A stretch of 57,869 bases of DNA from Oscillospiraceae bacterium (GCA_015069095.1 SVJH01000014.1:1-57869); one strand, 5' to 3'. Shown: positions 8,802 to 18,194, counted from the first letter of the stretch. A program made the numbers and translations. Notes: generated from the letters alone by a model not told the origin.

Positions 8802-10035
8802 TATTTAATTCTTCCTCCTGTATATCATCGTTAGTTTCAAATGACATTGTCTTTAATGCAAGACAAAGTACAATCTGAAGTTGTGCAATACTGTACGATA
8901 CAGCACCATAGTCAAAAATGAAAAACGATATTGCACTTGCAAGCGCAAATGCACAAAACTTACCGCTTTTACTTTTCCGTTTCTTATATTCTTTTAAAAC
9001 TATTGCATAAATCCAATAGTATGCTATAAACATTACTATTCCGCCGTTATAGAGCATTTCTGTATAATTACAATGTGAATAAAACGTCTCGCCGACAACA
9101 TTTTTAGCACGGAATTTATAACTGTCGAATCCATAACCCAAAAACGGTCTTTCCCACCACTGCTCAATGGCGTCACTTCTCATAACATCACGGATTTTTG
9201 ACGAATTATCAAGTTTACTTTCATCTTGCTGGCCTTCAATAAAACTTTCCATTCTGACACCAACAGCTTCGTATAGCACTTCGTTTGTCATCATAATATT
9301 ATAAGCACCAACAACAATCAAAACGAAAACGAGTGTATATATAATTATATTTTGTTTTCCTTTTTTATTTGTTTTACACAATAACAATACATATAAAAAT
9401 ACAAATGGCATAAGTATAAATTTACGTCCGGCAGAAAGACCCAATGCGTACATATTATACACAATCATAGTAACTAAAATAATTTTTGCATATAATGTTT
9501 TTGTTCCATGCACAAATAACCATAATTCATAAAAAACAGCAATCATTATTAACATAGCAAAATTATTTGCATTTCCCATTAAGTCTTGCCCAAGACGATT
9601 ACTTGCATCTCCGACTAAGTTTCCTGTAAACTGCAACATAAGTACAAGTGAAAGCGATGACACTGCATAAAACCAACATAACCTCTTAAAATCTTTTTCA
9701 TCTCTTATAAAAATCTGAAACAAAAAAGTTAATAAAAATGATATTATCATAAGGTAAAATTCACCAGATAATATGTTGAATTCTTTTGAATATCCCATTG
9801 TCAAAAATGAAATTGTCATAAAGGTAGCATACCATAACGTGTACGTCGGCAAAGGCTCATTCATACATTTCATTAAAACTACAAGCACTCCCCATGCTAA
9901 AAAAGCATATAAAAACACAGAAGTAACTTTTGTAGGAATAAGTATATCTACCGCAACATAAGATACAAATATATATAGGAAAATTAAAAATAATCCTATT
10001 TTATATTCAATTTTTTTAGAAGAACTGTTTTCCAT
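8776..10035 (-). CDS. O-antigen polymerase/ligase-like membrane protein (Wzy-like)
   Basis: This 419-residue polytopic membrane protein has about 10-12 hydrophobic segments. The large extracellular loop contains the GYGFDSYKF motif typical of the O-antigen ligase/polymerase (Wzy_C-like) family, followed by a conserved HCNYTEMLYNGG block. It likely polymerises repeat units on the outer face. The ATG at 10035 is preferred over an in-frame TTG 3 nt upstream because GGGGTG is spaced 5 nt from it. Confidence 0.82.
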   Translation of the reverse strand: MENSSSKKIEYKIGLFLIFLYIFVSYVAVDILIPTKVTSVFLYAFLAWGVLVVLMKCMNEPLPTYTLWYATFMTISFLTMGYSKEFNILSGEFYLMIISFLLTFLFQIFIRDEKDFKRLCWFYAVSSLSLVLMLQFTGNLVGDASNRLGQDLMGNANNFAMLIMIAVFYELWLFVHGTKTLYAKIILVTMIVYNMYALGLSAGRKFILMPFVFLYVLLLCKTNKKGKQNIIIYTLVFVLIVVGAYNIMMTNEVLYEAVGVRMESFIEGQQDESKLDNSSKIRDVMRSDAIEQWWERPFLGYGFDSYKFRAKNVVGETFYSHCNYTEMLYNGGIVMFIAYYWIYAIVLKEYKKRKSKSGKFCAFALASAISFFIFDYGAVSYSIAQLQIVLCLALKTMSFETNDDIQEEELNNEQIENNV

Positions 10036-10064
10036 CAAAACACCCCTTACATTTAAGCATTAAA

Positions 10065-11156
10065 TCAATTCTTTTTGAATTTAAGCACATATTCTTCCCA
10101 TTTTTTCATTATAACGTCATAACAGTATTTATCTTTTAGACTTATTGCTTTTTTTCCGTGCTCTGCTGCTATATCTTTATTTTCAATATAGTAAATTATC
10201 GCTTTCGCAATAGCATCTACATCGCCGCAAGGAACAAGTGTACCGTTTACCCCTGAATCAATAAGCATTCTTGCACCGCCAGGAGAACAGTCAGTAGATA
10301 CACATGGCATGCCAATAGTCATCGCCTCTATCAATGTATTTGGAATACCTTCATAATCTGATGTAAGAACATATATTTCAGATTTTGATATATCACGAGT
10401 AAGATTATCAGACACACCTGCAAATACAACGTTTTTATCAATACCCGTTTCTTTTGCAAGATTTTTTATATCTTCTTCATTTTGTCCGTCTCCATAAAAA
10501 ATCAGTTTATAATCAGGATATTTGTCCAAAACTTTTTTCATAGATTTAATCATTATGTCCTGCCTTTTTTGAGCAGTTTCAAATCTGCCTGCAAAAGCTA
10601 TTGTTTTATCTGCATTTTTTGCATCATACATATAGTCAGTATTCACATTCAAAACAGGATTAGGTATAACCTTACTTTTTTTCTGTAATTTTTCAGAATA
10701 AAACTCTTGTGCACCATATGATTGAAAAACCGCTCCATCTGCCTTGTTGAACATAAAATGCATTATCTTATCAAGTTTAGAAGTAGAGCGATAAGGATCT
10801 GCACGTTCTGATATTATAACTGGCGTTTTAAGCGATTTGCCACATATTACTGACAAAAAATTCGGTATGCCAAGAAAAGAAATTATAACATCAGGCTTAA
10901 AATCTTTGCAAGTAGATTTCAAAAAATCATATTGCATTTTTCTAAGTCCGACCCATGCAAATTTGCCTTTTTTTTCGTAAACCTCTGTATTTTCATAGTA
11001 TTTTATATTTTCATTTACTTGTTGCATAGTTTCGCGTTCATTAAAATTGCATATGGCAACTGAATGTCCAATCTCATTAAAATGATTTGCAACAAGCATT
11101 AAGTTTTTTTCAGCTCCGCCATAACTTAAACACGAAATAACAAATAAAATCTTCAT
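10065..11156 (-). CDS. Glycosyltransferase family 4
   Basis: This GT-B enzyme of 363 residues has the N-terminal LFVISCLSYGGAEKNL block of GT4 enzymes and the C-terminal SDYEGIPNTLIEAM motif containing the EX7E nucleotide-sugar site. An in-frame ATG 12 nt further upstream lacks a ribosome-binding site; GGGTGA precedes the ATG at 11156, so that start is preferred. It is one of two GT4 enzymes in the operon. A 68-bp gap separates it from the preceding GT2 gene, the largest gap within the operon. Confidence 0.88.
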   Translation of the reverse strand: MKILFVISCLSYGGAEKNLMLVANHFNEIGHSVAICNFNERETMQQVNENIKYYENTEVYEKKGKFAWVGLRKMQYDFLKSTCKDFKPDVIISFLGIPNFLSVICGKSLKTPVIISERADPYRSTSKLDKIMHFMFNKADGAVFQSYGAQEFYSEKLQKKSKVIPNPVLNVNTDYMYDAKNADKTIAFAGRFETAQKRQDIMIKSMKKVLDKYPDYKLIFYGDGQNEEDIKNLAKETGIDKNVVFAGVSDNLTRDISKSEIYVLTSDYEGIPNTLIEAMTIGMPCVSTDCSPGGARMLIDSGVNGTLVPCGDVDAIAKAIIYYIENKDIAAEHGKKAISLKDKYCYDVIMKKWEEYVLKFKKN

Positions 11157-11236
11157 ACTTTCACCCATTTATTCTAAAAAATTAAAAATTCCAAAATACT
11201 CAAATAATTTAATCGCAATTTTTATTCCTCTTAGTT

Positions 11237-12145
11237 TTATAATACTGTTATTCCGAATTCTTTCAGTAATTTTATAACAGTTTTAAATGATATCCTTTTA
11301 GCATTATTATTCTTTATTACATCTTTTGCCATTTTTAAAGTCCGTTTTTTTGCACCTGGATACTGTTTTAAATTTTTCAGACATCTTCTATAAAAACCCA
11401 TATATAGAACCAGTGCAAATATTTTTGGATACAACACTCTTTTTGTAGCATATATATTAGCAGTTGAACAGCAAAGTATATTTTCTTTTTCTTGTGTGCC
11501 GTCAACCCACTTGTTTACTTTTGGTTTATGTATAATAACAACGTGATTATCATAAACATGAAAATATCCATTATCCTGAACTCTAATTGAAGGTGCGTAT
11601 TCTTCACTTCCATATTTTATATCAAAATACAATGGCGTTTCAAAACAAGAACGCCTTAAAAAATGCGACCCACCTAAGTATTTAAAAACAATTGGCAATC
11701 CGTCAATTTTAGTTTTCTCAGAAACATCAACTTCTCTGTTATAAATCAACATTTCATCGTATATTCTTGTAGTTAGCGATGCGACATTTTTGTTTTTGTC
11801 CAAATAGTTTAACGTATCTGTAAAAAATGTATCTTTACTTTCATCTGAAATAACAGCGTCATCATCTAAAAAGTATACATATTCTCCCTGAGCCATTTCA
11901 AATGCGTACGAACGTCCTCCGCCGACTCCAAGATTTTCATGTAAATATTCATATCTGACATTACTGATTTTTGATGAAAACTGCTCTGCAACCTTTTTTG
12001 TATCATCAGTTGACGCATTATCAACAATAACAAACTCTGTATCTTCAGGAAGTTTACTCAATACACAACTTTCTAAAGCTTCCAATAATTGCTTTGCTCT
12101 GTTCATTGTTATGACTGCAATTGTTAATTTAAATTTTGAGTTCAT
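11237..12145 (-). CDS. Glycosyltransferase family 2
   Basis: This 302-residue GT2 enzyme has LTIAVITMNRAKQLLEALES, FVIVDNASTDD and the FLDDDAVI DxD motif. The start at 12145 is set by AAGGAG ending 6 nt upstream; the open frame runs 27 nt further, but that would overlap the preceding acyltransferase gene and has no SD. The region NLGVGGGRSYAFE matches rhamnosyl/galactosyl-type GT2 proteins only loosely, so donor sugar is not assigned. Confidence 0.87.
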   Translation of the reverse strand: MNSKFKLTIAVITMNRAKQLLEALESCVLSKLPEDTEFVIVDNASTDDTKKVAEQFSSKISNVRYEYLHENLGVGGGRSYAFEMAQGEYVYFLDDDAVISDESKDTFFTDTLNYLDKNKNVASLTTRIYDEMLIYNREVDVSEKTKIDGLPIVFKYLGGSHFLRRSCFETPLYFDIKYGSEEYAPSIRVQDNGYFHVYDNHVVIIHKPKVNKWVDGTQEKENILCCSTANIYATKRVLYPKIFALVLYMGFYRRCLKNLKQYPGAKKRTLKMAKDVIKNNNAKRISFKTVIKLLKEFGITVL

Positions 12146-12149
12146 AAAA

Positions 12150-12683
12150 TCACTCCTTATTATCAGTTGCATTTCTCATTTTAATTACTTTTGCAGGTAT
12201 ACCGCCTACAATAGCATATGGAGGTACATCTTTTGTTACAACGGCATTTGTCCCTATTATTGCACCGTCCCCAATTTCAACACCGGGCATTATTATTGCT
12301 CTTTGTCCAATCCACACATCATTACCTATTTTCACAGGCAATTTTTTTGTATATCCTTGAAACATCATAGGCGTATTTATATCGTCAGATTTATGCATAC
12401 TGGTATAAATAACAACTTCAGGACCAACCATAACATATTTTCCTATAATTATTTCATTTCCAGATGTATAAAACTCGCAGTTAACTCCAATTCCTGAATA
12501 ATCATCAATAGATATATCCGGACCAAAATGTGCACCTTTTTCGATATTTACGTCCTTTCCAACATATTTACAAATTCTTCTTGCAAAAAAACAACGAAAT
12601 TTTTTTGCTAATTTCATGCGGCGTGATACAGGTAAGTGTTTCGCAAAAATTATATATAAAACCTGCCATATTTTTTTACTCAT
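12150..12683 (-). CDS. Left-handed beta-helix (hexapeptide) acyltransferase
   Basis: This 177-residue protein carries hexapeptide repeats (VNIEKGAHFGPDISIDDYSG onward) and the IGNDVWIGQRAIIMPGVEIG to AIVGGIPAKVIKMR C-terminal block of the LbetaH/maltose O-acetyltransferase superfamily. The histidine in TSMHKSDD may be catalytic. It probably O-acetylates a sugar in the repeat unit. AAGGGGATAAG precedes the ATG. Confidence 0.88.
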   Translation of the reverse strand: MSKKIWQVLYIIFAKHLPVSRRMKLAKKFRCFFARRICKYVGKDVNIEKGAHFGPDISIDDYSGIGVNCEFYTSGNEIIIGKYVMVGPEVVIYTSMHKSDDINTPMMFQGYTKKLPVKIGNDVWIGQRAIIMPGVEIGDGAIIGTNAVVTKDVPPYAIVGGIPAKVIKMRNATDNKE

Positions 12684-12704
12684 TATCGCTTATCCCCTTC
12701 GTAA

Positions 12705-13742
12705 TCAAAGATACTTTTCTAAAATTTTAAGTGCTGTCTGTTTTGTATATTTTTCTGCTTCCATAATGCAATTAAATTTCATAAGATTAAACTTGTCTAC
12801 ATTTAAATATGCATCATATAGCGCCTTATTTAAAAGTTTTTTATCTTCATAATTGTACACAATTCCGGTAAACCCGTCTTTTACAATTTCGCTGTTATAA
12901 CGCCAATTAGTCGCAATTACAGGAACTCCTGATGCAAAAGCATCTATCAGTGTTCCGGCAAGTCCTTCCCCATTGTAATATGTTGGAAAAAGAAGTGCAA
13001 AATAATCTTTTAAAACACAAGTTGCATTTTCCGGTTTTACACAACCTTTATACTCTATGTATGATGGCGAGTTTTTTAAAATATTTTCAAATTCTTCTTT
13101 GTAATCGTCGTCAACAACACCATAAATATCAAGGTTAAATGCATCTTTTCCTATTTTTTCATTAGTTTCTGTTACAGATTTTATAGCATCTTCTATGCCT
13201 TTTTCTTTTATTATTCTTGAAAATGTGCAAAGTTTAAAAGGCTCACTATTTGAATATACAAGTTCATCTTCTTTTAGAATTTCCATCTGTCTGAAGTTAG
13301 GAAAATAAAAAACATTTTCAAATCCCTGATTTTCAAGTTTTTCTTTCATTATGTTTGTTTCAACAAAAATTGCATCAAACTTTTTAAGCGGTTTTTTTAA
13401 GAATTTGTTTTCTTCTATATATTCAGGGAGCCAACCGCCTACAACAAAATAATAAAGTTTTCTCTTAAAAATTTTGTTTAAAAAAGCATAAAGCGGAGCA
13501 AAAATTTTTACACCGTTATGTGCAGGGAGCATAGCAACTCTTTCACAGTTTTTAATCATTAAAAAACTTTTAAAAAGAAGTTTTATGTAATTTTTATCGT
13601 GATATGTTTCAAGTATTTCAACATTTTCTTTTTCGTATTTATCACAAAAAGCGCTATAAACTTCTCTTGCCTTTACGCATTGACCTCCGTGATACATTCC
13701 TTTAAAATCAAACGGAGCACTTATACCAATTTTTTTCATCAT
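12705..13742 (-). CDS. Glycosyltransferase family 4
   Basis: This 345-residue GT-B protein has a C-terminal nucleotide-binding domain: LCTFSRIIKEKGIEDAI, EYKGCVKPENAT and FPTYYNGEGLAGTLIDAFASG, with ASGVPVIATNW closing the motif. The N-terminal domain is divergent. Two adjacent ATG codons (13742 and 13739) follow a GGTGA, and either could be used. It follows the 13751-14512 GT2 gene by 8 bp. Confidence 0.85.
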   Translation of the reverse strand: MMKKIGISAPFDFKGMYHGGQCVKAREVYSAFCDKYEKENVEILETYHDKNYIKLLFKSFLMIKNCERVAMLPAHNGVKIFAPLYAFLNKIFKRKLYYFVVGGWLPEYIEENKFLKKPLKKFDAIFVETNIMKEKLENQGFENVFYFPNFRQMEILKEDELVYSNSEPFKLCTFSRIIKEKGIEDAIKSVTETNEKIGKDAFNLDIYGVVDDDYKEEFENILKNSPSYIEYKGCVKPENATCVLKDYFALLFPTYYNGEGLAGTLIDAFASGVPVIATNWRYNSEIVKDGFTGIVYNYEDKKLLNKALYDAYLNVDKFNLMKFNCIMEAEKYTKQTALKILEKYL

Positions 13743-13750
13743 TTCACCAA

Positions 13751-14512
13751 CTATTTCTTTACGTATCTTAATTTTTTATAAACACCAAAAAATAAATTTC
13801 TAACTGTAAGAACGCTGCTAACAAAAGCATTCTTTTCTTCGCCAATTTTATAAAGTAAATAATGATGTTTTATAAGTTTTCCTTTGCTATGACGCGAAAT
13901 TGAACCTGAACGGATGCGGTATTTTGCAAGGTTTTCGTCCAAAAGATAACAATTTGCTTTTTTTATAACTTTAAGCCACATAGCATAATCGTTATTCTTT
14001 TTAAGATCTGCAATCTGTATTAGTCCAACGTGCTTAGCATCATACATAATTGTAAGACATCCCGGCCAGCAATAGTTAAACATCCCAGCCTTTGTAATTT
14101 TTTTAGGGCCTGTTACTTTTATATTTAACGGAGTTGAGTCCTCTTTTATTTCTTCATAATTCGTATATGAAAAATGATAATTATTATCTTCCATAAACTT
14201 AATTTGTTTTTCAAGTTTATCTTCAGTCCACAAATCATCACTGTCTAAAAATGCAATCCATCTGCCTTTGGCTTCTTTTATTGCACGATTTCTTGAAACG
14301 GCAGCGCCTGAATTTTTTTCATTTTTTATGTATTTTATTCTTTCATCGTTTAAGAATTCTTTTACAACTTCATCTGTATTGTCTTTTGAGCAGTCATCCA
14401 CAACTATAAGTTCCCAGTTTGTATATGTCTGTTTTAAAACACTGTTTATAGTTTCGCTTATAAATTTACCTGTATTATACGAAGGCATTACTATCGATAC
14501 TAATTCGTTCAT
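13751..14512 (-). CDS. Glycosyltransferase family 2
   Basis: This compact GT2 enzyme of 253 residues has VSIVMPSYNTGKFISETINS, ELIVVDDCSKDNT and the FLDSDDLW motif. SAAVSRNRAI and DYAMWLKVIKKA match the EpsE/WcaA-like subgroup in which a single sugar is added to the lipid-linked intermediate. GAGGATTAAGTTT precedes the ATG. The donor is unknown. Confidence 0.88.
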   Translation of the reverse strand: MNELVSIVMPSYNTGKFISETINSVLKQTYTNWELIVVDDCSKDNTDEVVKEFLNDERIKYIKNEKNSGAAVSRNRAIKEAKGRWIAFLDSDDLWTEDKLEKQIKFMEDNNYHFSYTNYEEIKEDSTPLNIKVTGPKKITKAGMFNYCWPGCLTIMYDAKHVGLIQIADLKKNNDYAMWLKVIKKANCYLLDENLAKYRIRSGSISRHSKGKLIKHHYLLYKIGEEKNAFVSSVLTVRNLFFGVYKKLRYVKK

Positions 14513-14516
14513 AAAC

Positions 14517-14909
14517 TTAATCCTCTTTTGTTTTTATTATTCTACACGGAATTCCAACTGCAGTTGCGCCGTCAGGAATATCTTTATTAACAAGTGTACA
14601 AGCGCCAACAACAGCATTTTCGCCAATTGTTACACCATTTTTTACTGAAATTACATTTGCTCTCATTCCTATATATGCACCTTTTTTTATTGTAATCGGT
14701 GTATGCTTCTGATTTCTTCCGTGACAGGCAAAAAATACGCCATATGAAATAATGCAATCATCTTCAACTGTAAACATATGAGGCTCTAAATCATCAAGAT
14801 AGCATCTCATTCCGATAAATACATTTTTGCCGATATTATATCCGCACAAACGATAAAAGAATATCCTCCAACCGTTTAAAACCATATGCGGAATAATTTT
14901 TGCACTCAT
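14517..14909 (-). CDS. Left-handed beta-helix acyltransferase, N-terminus possibly frameshifted
   Basis: This 130-residue protein has hexapeptide turns (KKGAYIGMRANVIS, VTIGENAVVGACTLV) and the TAVGIPCRIIKTK tail of LbetaH acetyltransferases; HGRNQKHTPI may include the catalytic histidine. The ATG at 14909 has no ribosome-binding site. A better start exists at 14956 with TAAGTGAGGA just upstream, but it is one base out of frame. A one-base insertion in the A/T homopolymers between 14909 and 14956 would give an N-terminal helix continuous with WMSAKIIP, as in related enzymes. It is either a frameshift, a sequence error, or a shortened protein. Confidence 0.78.
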   Translation of the reverse strand: MSAKIIPHMVLNGWRIFFYRLCGYNIGKNVFIGMRCYLDDLEPHMFTVEDDCIISYGVFFACHGRNQKHTPITIKKGAYIGMRANVISVKNGVTIGENAVVGACTLVNKDIPDGATAVGIPCRIIKTKED

Positions 14910-14974
14910 CCATTTGCGAAAAAAAGATTTGATTTTTTGAAAAATATTTTTTTCATATTATCCTCACTTATAAT

Positions 14975-15655
14975 TTACACATTAAGTAATTTTTTTGCTT
15001 CTTCCTGTTTTTTGTCGTAAGTTTCCTTATCAACTTTTCCAATTCTTAATAGATAATCTCCTAAATCTTCAGCAGTATCCATACCTTCCTGACTTACGCC
15101 GTCTTGCTTTACAAATGCTGACCACACAGTCTGGAAAATAATTTTCACATCGCCAAAGAATGTAATTTTTTTTATGTACTCAAGGTCATAATCTATTTTT
15201 TCTTCCCAGGTAATTCCGTTTCTTCCTTTAACCTGAGCAAGACCTGAAAGCCCCGGACGAACAGATTGCCTTTTCATCTGCTCATCTGTAAAAAATGTCA
15301 TATCTCTGACAAGTTGAGGTCTTGGCCCTATAACGCTCATATCGCCTTTTAAAATATTAAACGCTTCAGGAAGTTCGTCTAAACTTGTAGCTCTTAAAAG
15401 TTTTCCGAATTTCGTAAGCCTTATTTCATCAGGTAACAAATTGCCGTCTTCGTCTTTTTCATCAGTCATAGTCCTGAATTTATAAAGAGTAAATATCTTC
15501 CCGTTAAGCCCCGGACGAGGTTGTTTGAAAATAACAGGACTTCCAAGTTTTACTCTTACCAAAATTGCAACTATAATGTACAGCCAACTAAAAACAACTA
15601 TTGCCAGTAATGCACATAAAATATCAACTAAACGTTTAAAAAATTTTGCGTACAT
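14975..15655 (-). CDS. Monotopic phosphoglycosyl transferase (PglC/EpsL-like sugar transferase)
   Basis: This 226-residue small PGT probably starts lipid-linked repeat-unit synthesis by transferring a sugar-1-phosphate from UDP-sugar to undecaprenyl phosphate. The N-terminal reentrant helix (RLVDILCALLAIVVFSWLYI), the PVIFKQPRPG block, LYKFRTM, the catalytic-type SLDELPEAFNILKGDMSVIG segment and RPGLSGLAQVKGRNG are all present. It lies 3 bp after a PglE/EpsN-like aminotransferase gene, so a 4-amino-sugar (bacillosamine-type) first sugar is likely, by analogy with PglC-PglE pairs. Confidence 0.92.
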   Translation of the reverse strand: MYAKFFKRLVDILCALLAIVVFSWLYIIVAILVRVKLGSPVIFKQPRPGLNGKIFTLYKFRTMTDEKDEDGNLLPDEIRLTKFGKLLRATSLDELPEAFNILKGDMSVIGPRPQLVRDMTFFTDEQMKRQSVRPGLSGLAQVKGRNGITWEEKIDYDLEYIKKITFFGDVKIIFQTVWSAFVKQDGVSQEGMDTAEDLGDYLLRIGKVDKETYDKKQEEAKKLLNV

Positions 15656-15658
15656 TCT

Positions 15659-16894
15659 TTACCCCCGAAAACAATTTTTTATAATTTCGATTATTATATC
15701 CTGTTCTTCTTTGGTCATTTTGTTATCACTTGGAAGACAAAGTCCTCTTTCAAATATATCAACGCCAACATCGAGCACATTTTCATTTGATATGTATGCG
15801 TTTGTCTGGCATCTTCCATCGCCGTTTACCGTAACAAACGGATTCATTCTGAATATTGGTTGCATATGCATCGGTTTCCACACAGGTCTTCCTTCTGCAT
15901 TGTGTTTTGTAAGTTCTTCAAGTATCTGGGTAGGACAACTTTTTCCTTCTTCTTTTATGTATAAAGCCTTATTTTCTCCTCTTACCTGTTTGCACATTGC
16001 ATCTTTATCAATTATCATACATGAAAGCCAGTAGTTTGGATTCATTGTATCTTCAATAAACGGATTCATCGATACAGGAAGGTCTTTAAATCCTTCTTTG
16101 TATCTTTCGTAAATTGCTTTTTTCTGTGCAATATGCTCATCAAGATATTTAAATTGACCTCTTACAACACCGGCAATAACATTACTCATACGGTAGTTGT
16201 ATCCAACTTCTTCATGCTGATACCAAGGAGCATCTTCTCTTGACTGTGTTGACCATTTTCTTACTCTGTTTGCTTTTTCTACATCATCTGTCATAAGCAT
16301 TCCGCCTGATGAACCTGTTATAATTTTATTACCGTTGAATGATATAATATTGTAATCGCCAAATGTACCTGTTTGTTTTCCCTTGTACATTGCGCCAAGT
16401 GATTCGGCAGCATCTTCAATCATAATAGCGTTATGCTCATCGCATATCTTTCTTATTTCATCAAGTTTTGCAGGAACACCGTAAAGATTTGCCACAACAA
16501 CAACTTTTACATCGGGATATATTTCAAATGCTTTTTCAAGCGCTTTTGGATCCATATTCCATGTATCTTTCTCGCTATCTATAAAAACTGGAATTCCGCC
16601 TTCATACACAACAGGATTTACAGTAGCCGCAAAAGTTATATCCGAGCAAAAAACCTTGTCGCCTCTTTTTACACCGGCAAGTTTGACAGCCATATGAAGT
16701 GCGGCTGTTCCTGCCGATAGTCCGACAGCGCATTTGCATCCTACATATTCACAAGTTATTCTTTCAACTTCGTTAATGTTCTCACCAACTGTGCTCATCC
16801 AGTTTGTTTCATATGCACTTTTTATGTATTCAAGTTCTTCGCCATGCATTGTAGGTGTAGATAACCAAACTTTTTTTTCAAATGGTTTTATCAT
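15659..16894 (-). CDS. PglE/EpsN-like UDP-sugar aminotransferase
   Basis: This DegT/DnrJ-family PLP enzyme of 411 residues has VGLSAGTAALHMAVKL, the IEDAAESLGA aspartate block and SFNGNKIITGSSGG with the PLP lysine. It most resembles enzymes aminating UDP-4-keto-6-deoxy-HexNAc. The start at 16894 is chosen because GAGGG is 9 nt upstream; the in-frame ATG at 16903 directly abuts that SD. It is the first gene of the operon, about 55 nt downstream of the predicted transcription start. A matching 4,6-dehydratase (PglF type) is not in the window. Confidence 0.88.
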   Translation of the reverse strand: MIKPFEKKVWLSTPTMHGEELEYIKSAYETNWMSTVGENINEVERITCEYVGCKCAVGLSAGTAALHMAVKLAGVKRGDKVFCSDITFAATVNPVVYEGGIPVFIDSEKDTWNMDPKALEKAFEIYPDVKVVVVANLYGVPAKLDEIRKICDEHNAIMIEDAAESLGAMYKGKQTGTFGDYNIISFNGNKIITGSSGGMLMTDDVEKANRVRKWSTQSREDAPWYQHEEVGYNYRMSNVIAGVVRGQFKYLDEHIAQKKAIYERYKEGFKDLPVSMNPFIEDTMNPNYWLSCMIIDKDAMCKQVRGENKALYIKEEGKSCPTQILEELTKHNAEGRPVWKPMHMQPIFRMNPFVTVNGDGRCQTNAYISNENVLDVGVDIFERGLCLPSDNKMTKEEQDIIIEIIKNCFRG

Positions 16895-16955
16895 TTTTAT
16901 CATCCCTCAATCGTAAAATTTACAAAGTCATCCCATAATAATCATAGTTATATTT

Positions 16956-16984
16956 ATTATATAATAAATATAAAGATTTGTCAA
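16956..16984 (-). promoter_or_regulatory. Sigma-A promoter of the polysaccharide operon
   Basis: On the minus strand a perfect -35 TTGACA (16979-16984) is separated by 17 bp from a perfect -10 TATAAT (16956-16961). Transcription should start near 16949. No other consensus promoter was noticed within the following 18 genes. Confidence 0.85.
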
Positions 16985-17066
16985 TTAAAGTATGTGGATT
17001 AACAATTTTTCATTAAGCATTTATCAAACTGCGAAAGTTAAATAAAATCGAAAGATTTTTTCCATC

Positions 17067-17096
17067 AAAAAAGCACTCCTTTCGAAGTGCTTTTTC
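17067..17096 (-). terminator. Terminator downstream of the SDR gene
   Basis: An inverted repeat with AAAAGCACT and AGTGCTTTT arms around an 8-nt loop is followed by a U-rich stretch on the minus transcript. It lies just after the stop of the 17105-18106 gene and separates it from the polysaccharide promoter. Confidence 0.8.
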
Positions 17097-17104
17097 GTCT
17101 ATAA

Positions 17105-18106
17105 TTATTTTTTCAAATGGTTTTCAAGATATTTATCCATACGTTCGTTAATCGGCTTATTATAGTACGTATTTTCAAGTGTAGCATTTTTAAGTTCAAG
17201 TTTTAATCCTTCTTCAAGAGGCATCAAATCTTCTTTTTTCATATTGCAAAGTGAAAGAATTTTGCTGTTGTCAACTATTCTGTCAAAGCATCTGTCATAA
17301 AAAAGTTGTTGCCTTGCACTTTCTGATGAAACAATTTCAAGAAACGCCTCATCGTCAATAGTTATGTACTTAAGATTTCCGATTTTTTGATAAATTTTTG
17401 CTACTTCTTCCCACGTCATATGTTCCGAGGTAGATACATTGTATGTTTGCCCAAACGCCTTTGGGTTAAACAAAATACCCGAAAGCATTTTTGCCACATC
17501 GCCTGCCCATGTCATTGTTGCTTGCTTTTTCATTGCACTTTTTGGAAGAACAACTGTTTTTCCGCTAAGCATGCGATGAACCACAACGCCTGCTTCCAAA
17601 ATTGTAAGTTGAAATCTTTTTTTTGAGTAAGTTATAGCAGGACGGACAATAGTGTAATTTTTGTACGGAGAATTATTTAGCAAATCTTCTTGCTCCGCTT
17701 TGTATATGGAATATTCAAATTCAGTTACAAAATCATCAGGTTTTTCAACATCTAAAAGCCTTTTTGATGTTTCACTAAGTGGAGAATCATCTGCATAAAT
17801 TCTGTAAGATGAAAAGAATAAATAATGCTTTGTATTTTCTAAAAACAGTTTATAGTATTTTTCAAACAGTTCTACAGAATTATATATCATAAAGTCTACT
17901 ACAGCATCATAAGAGAGTGAAAGTTGCTCTGTTAAAAATGTTAAATCTTTTGCATCGGCTTTTATGTATGTAAGGTTTTCATTGTCAGATTTTACATCGT
18001 CTAAACTTACTCCGACAACTTTGTATCCTTTTTCTAATAATTGCGGTATTAAGTACACCGCCATCGCGCCCGTTGCGCCAAGAATCAATATTTTTTTACT
18101 TTCCAT
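17105..18106 (-). CDS. NAD-dependent epimerase/dehydratase family protein (SDR)
   Basis: This 333-residue extended or atypical SDR has an N-terminal Rossmann motif ILGATGAMAVYLIPQL and a YSIYK segment matching YxxxK near residue 134; the last glycine of the usual GxxGxxG is alanine. NVSTSEHMTWEEVAKIYQ resembles the nucleotide-sugar epimerase substrate domain. It has its own promoter and terminator, so it is not strictly part of the polysaccharide operon, though nucleotide-sugar metabolism is plausible. Substrate unknown. Confidence 0.75.
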   Translation of the reverse strand: MESKKILILGATGAMAVYLIPQLLEKGYKVVGVSLDDVKSDNENLTYIKADAKDLTFLTEQLSLSYDAVVDFMIYNSVELFEKYYKLFLENTKHYLFFSSYRIYADDSPLSETSKRLLDVEKPDDFVTEFEYSIYKAEQEDLLNNSPYKNYTIVRPAITYSKKRFQLTILEAGVVVHRMLSGKTVVLPKSAMKKQATMTWAGDVAKMLSGILFNPKAFGQTYNVSTSEHMTWEEVAKIYQKIGNLKYITIDDEAFLEIVSSESARQQLFYDRCFDRIVDNSKILSLCNMKKEDLMPLEEGLKLELKNATLENTYYNKPINERMDKYLENHLKK

Positions 18107-18150
18107 AAACTGCCTCCAAAAATTTTTCGATAGTTTAAAATTGTACGTTG

Positions 18151-18179
18151 ATTATATCAAAATTGAAAAAACAAGTCAA
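18151..18179 (-). promoter_or_regulatory. Sigma-A promoter of the SDR gene
   Basis: Minus-strand TTGACT (18174-18179), a 17-bp spacer and TATAAT (18151-18156) lie about 45 bp upstream of the start codon at 18106. Confidence 0.8.
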
Positions 18180-18194
18180 TGTCTTAAGTAAATA

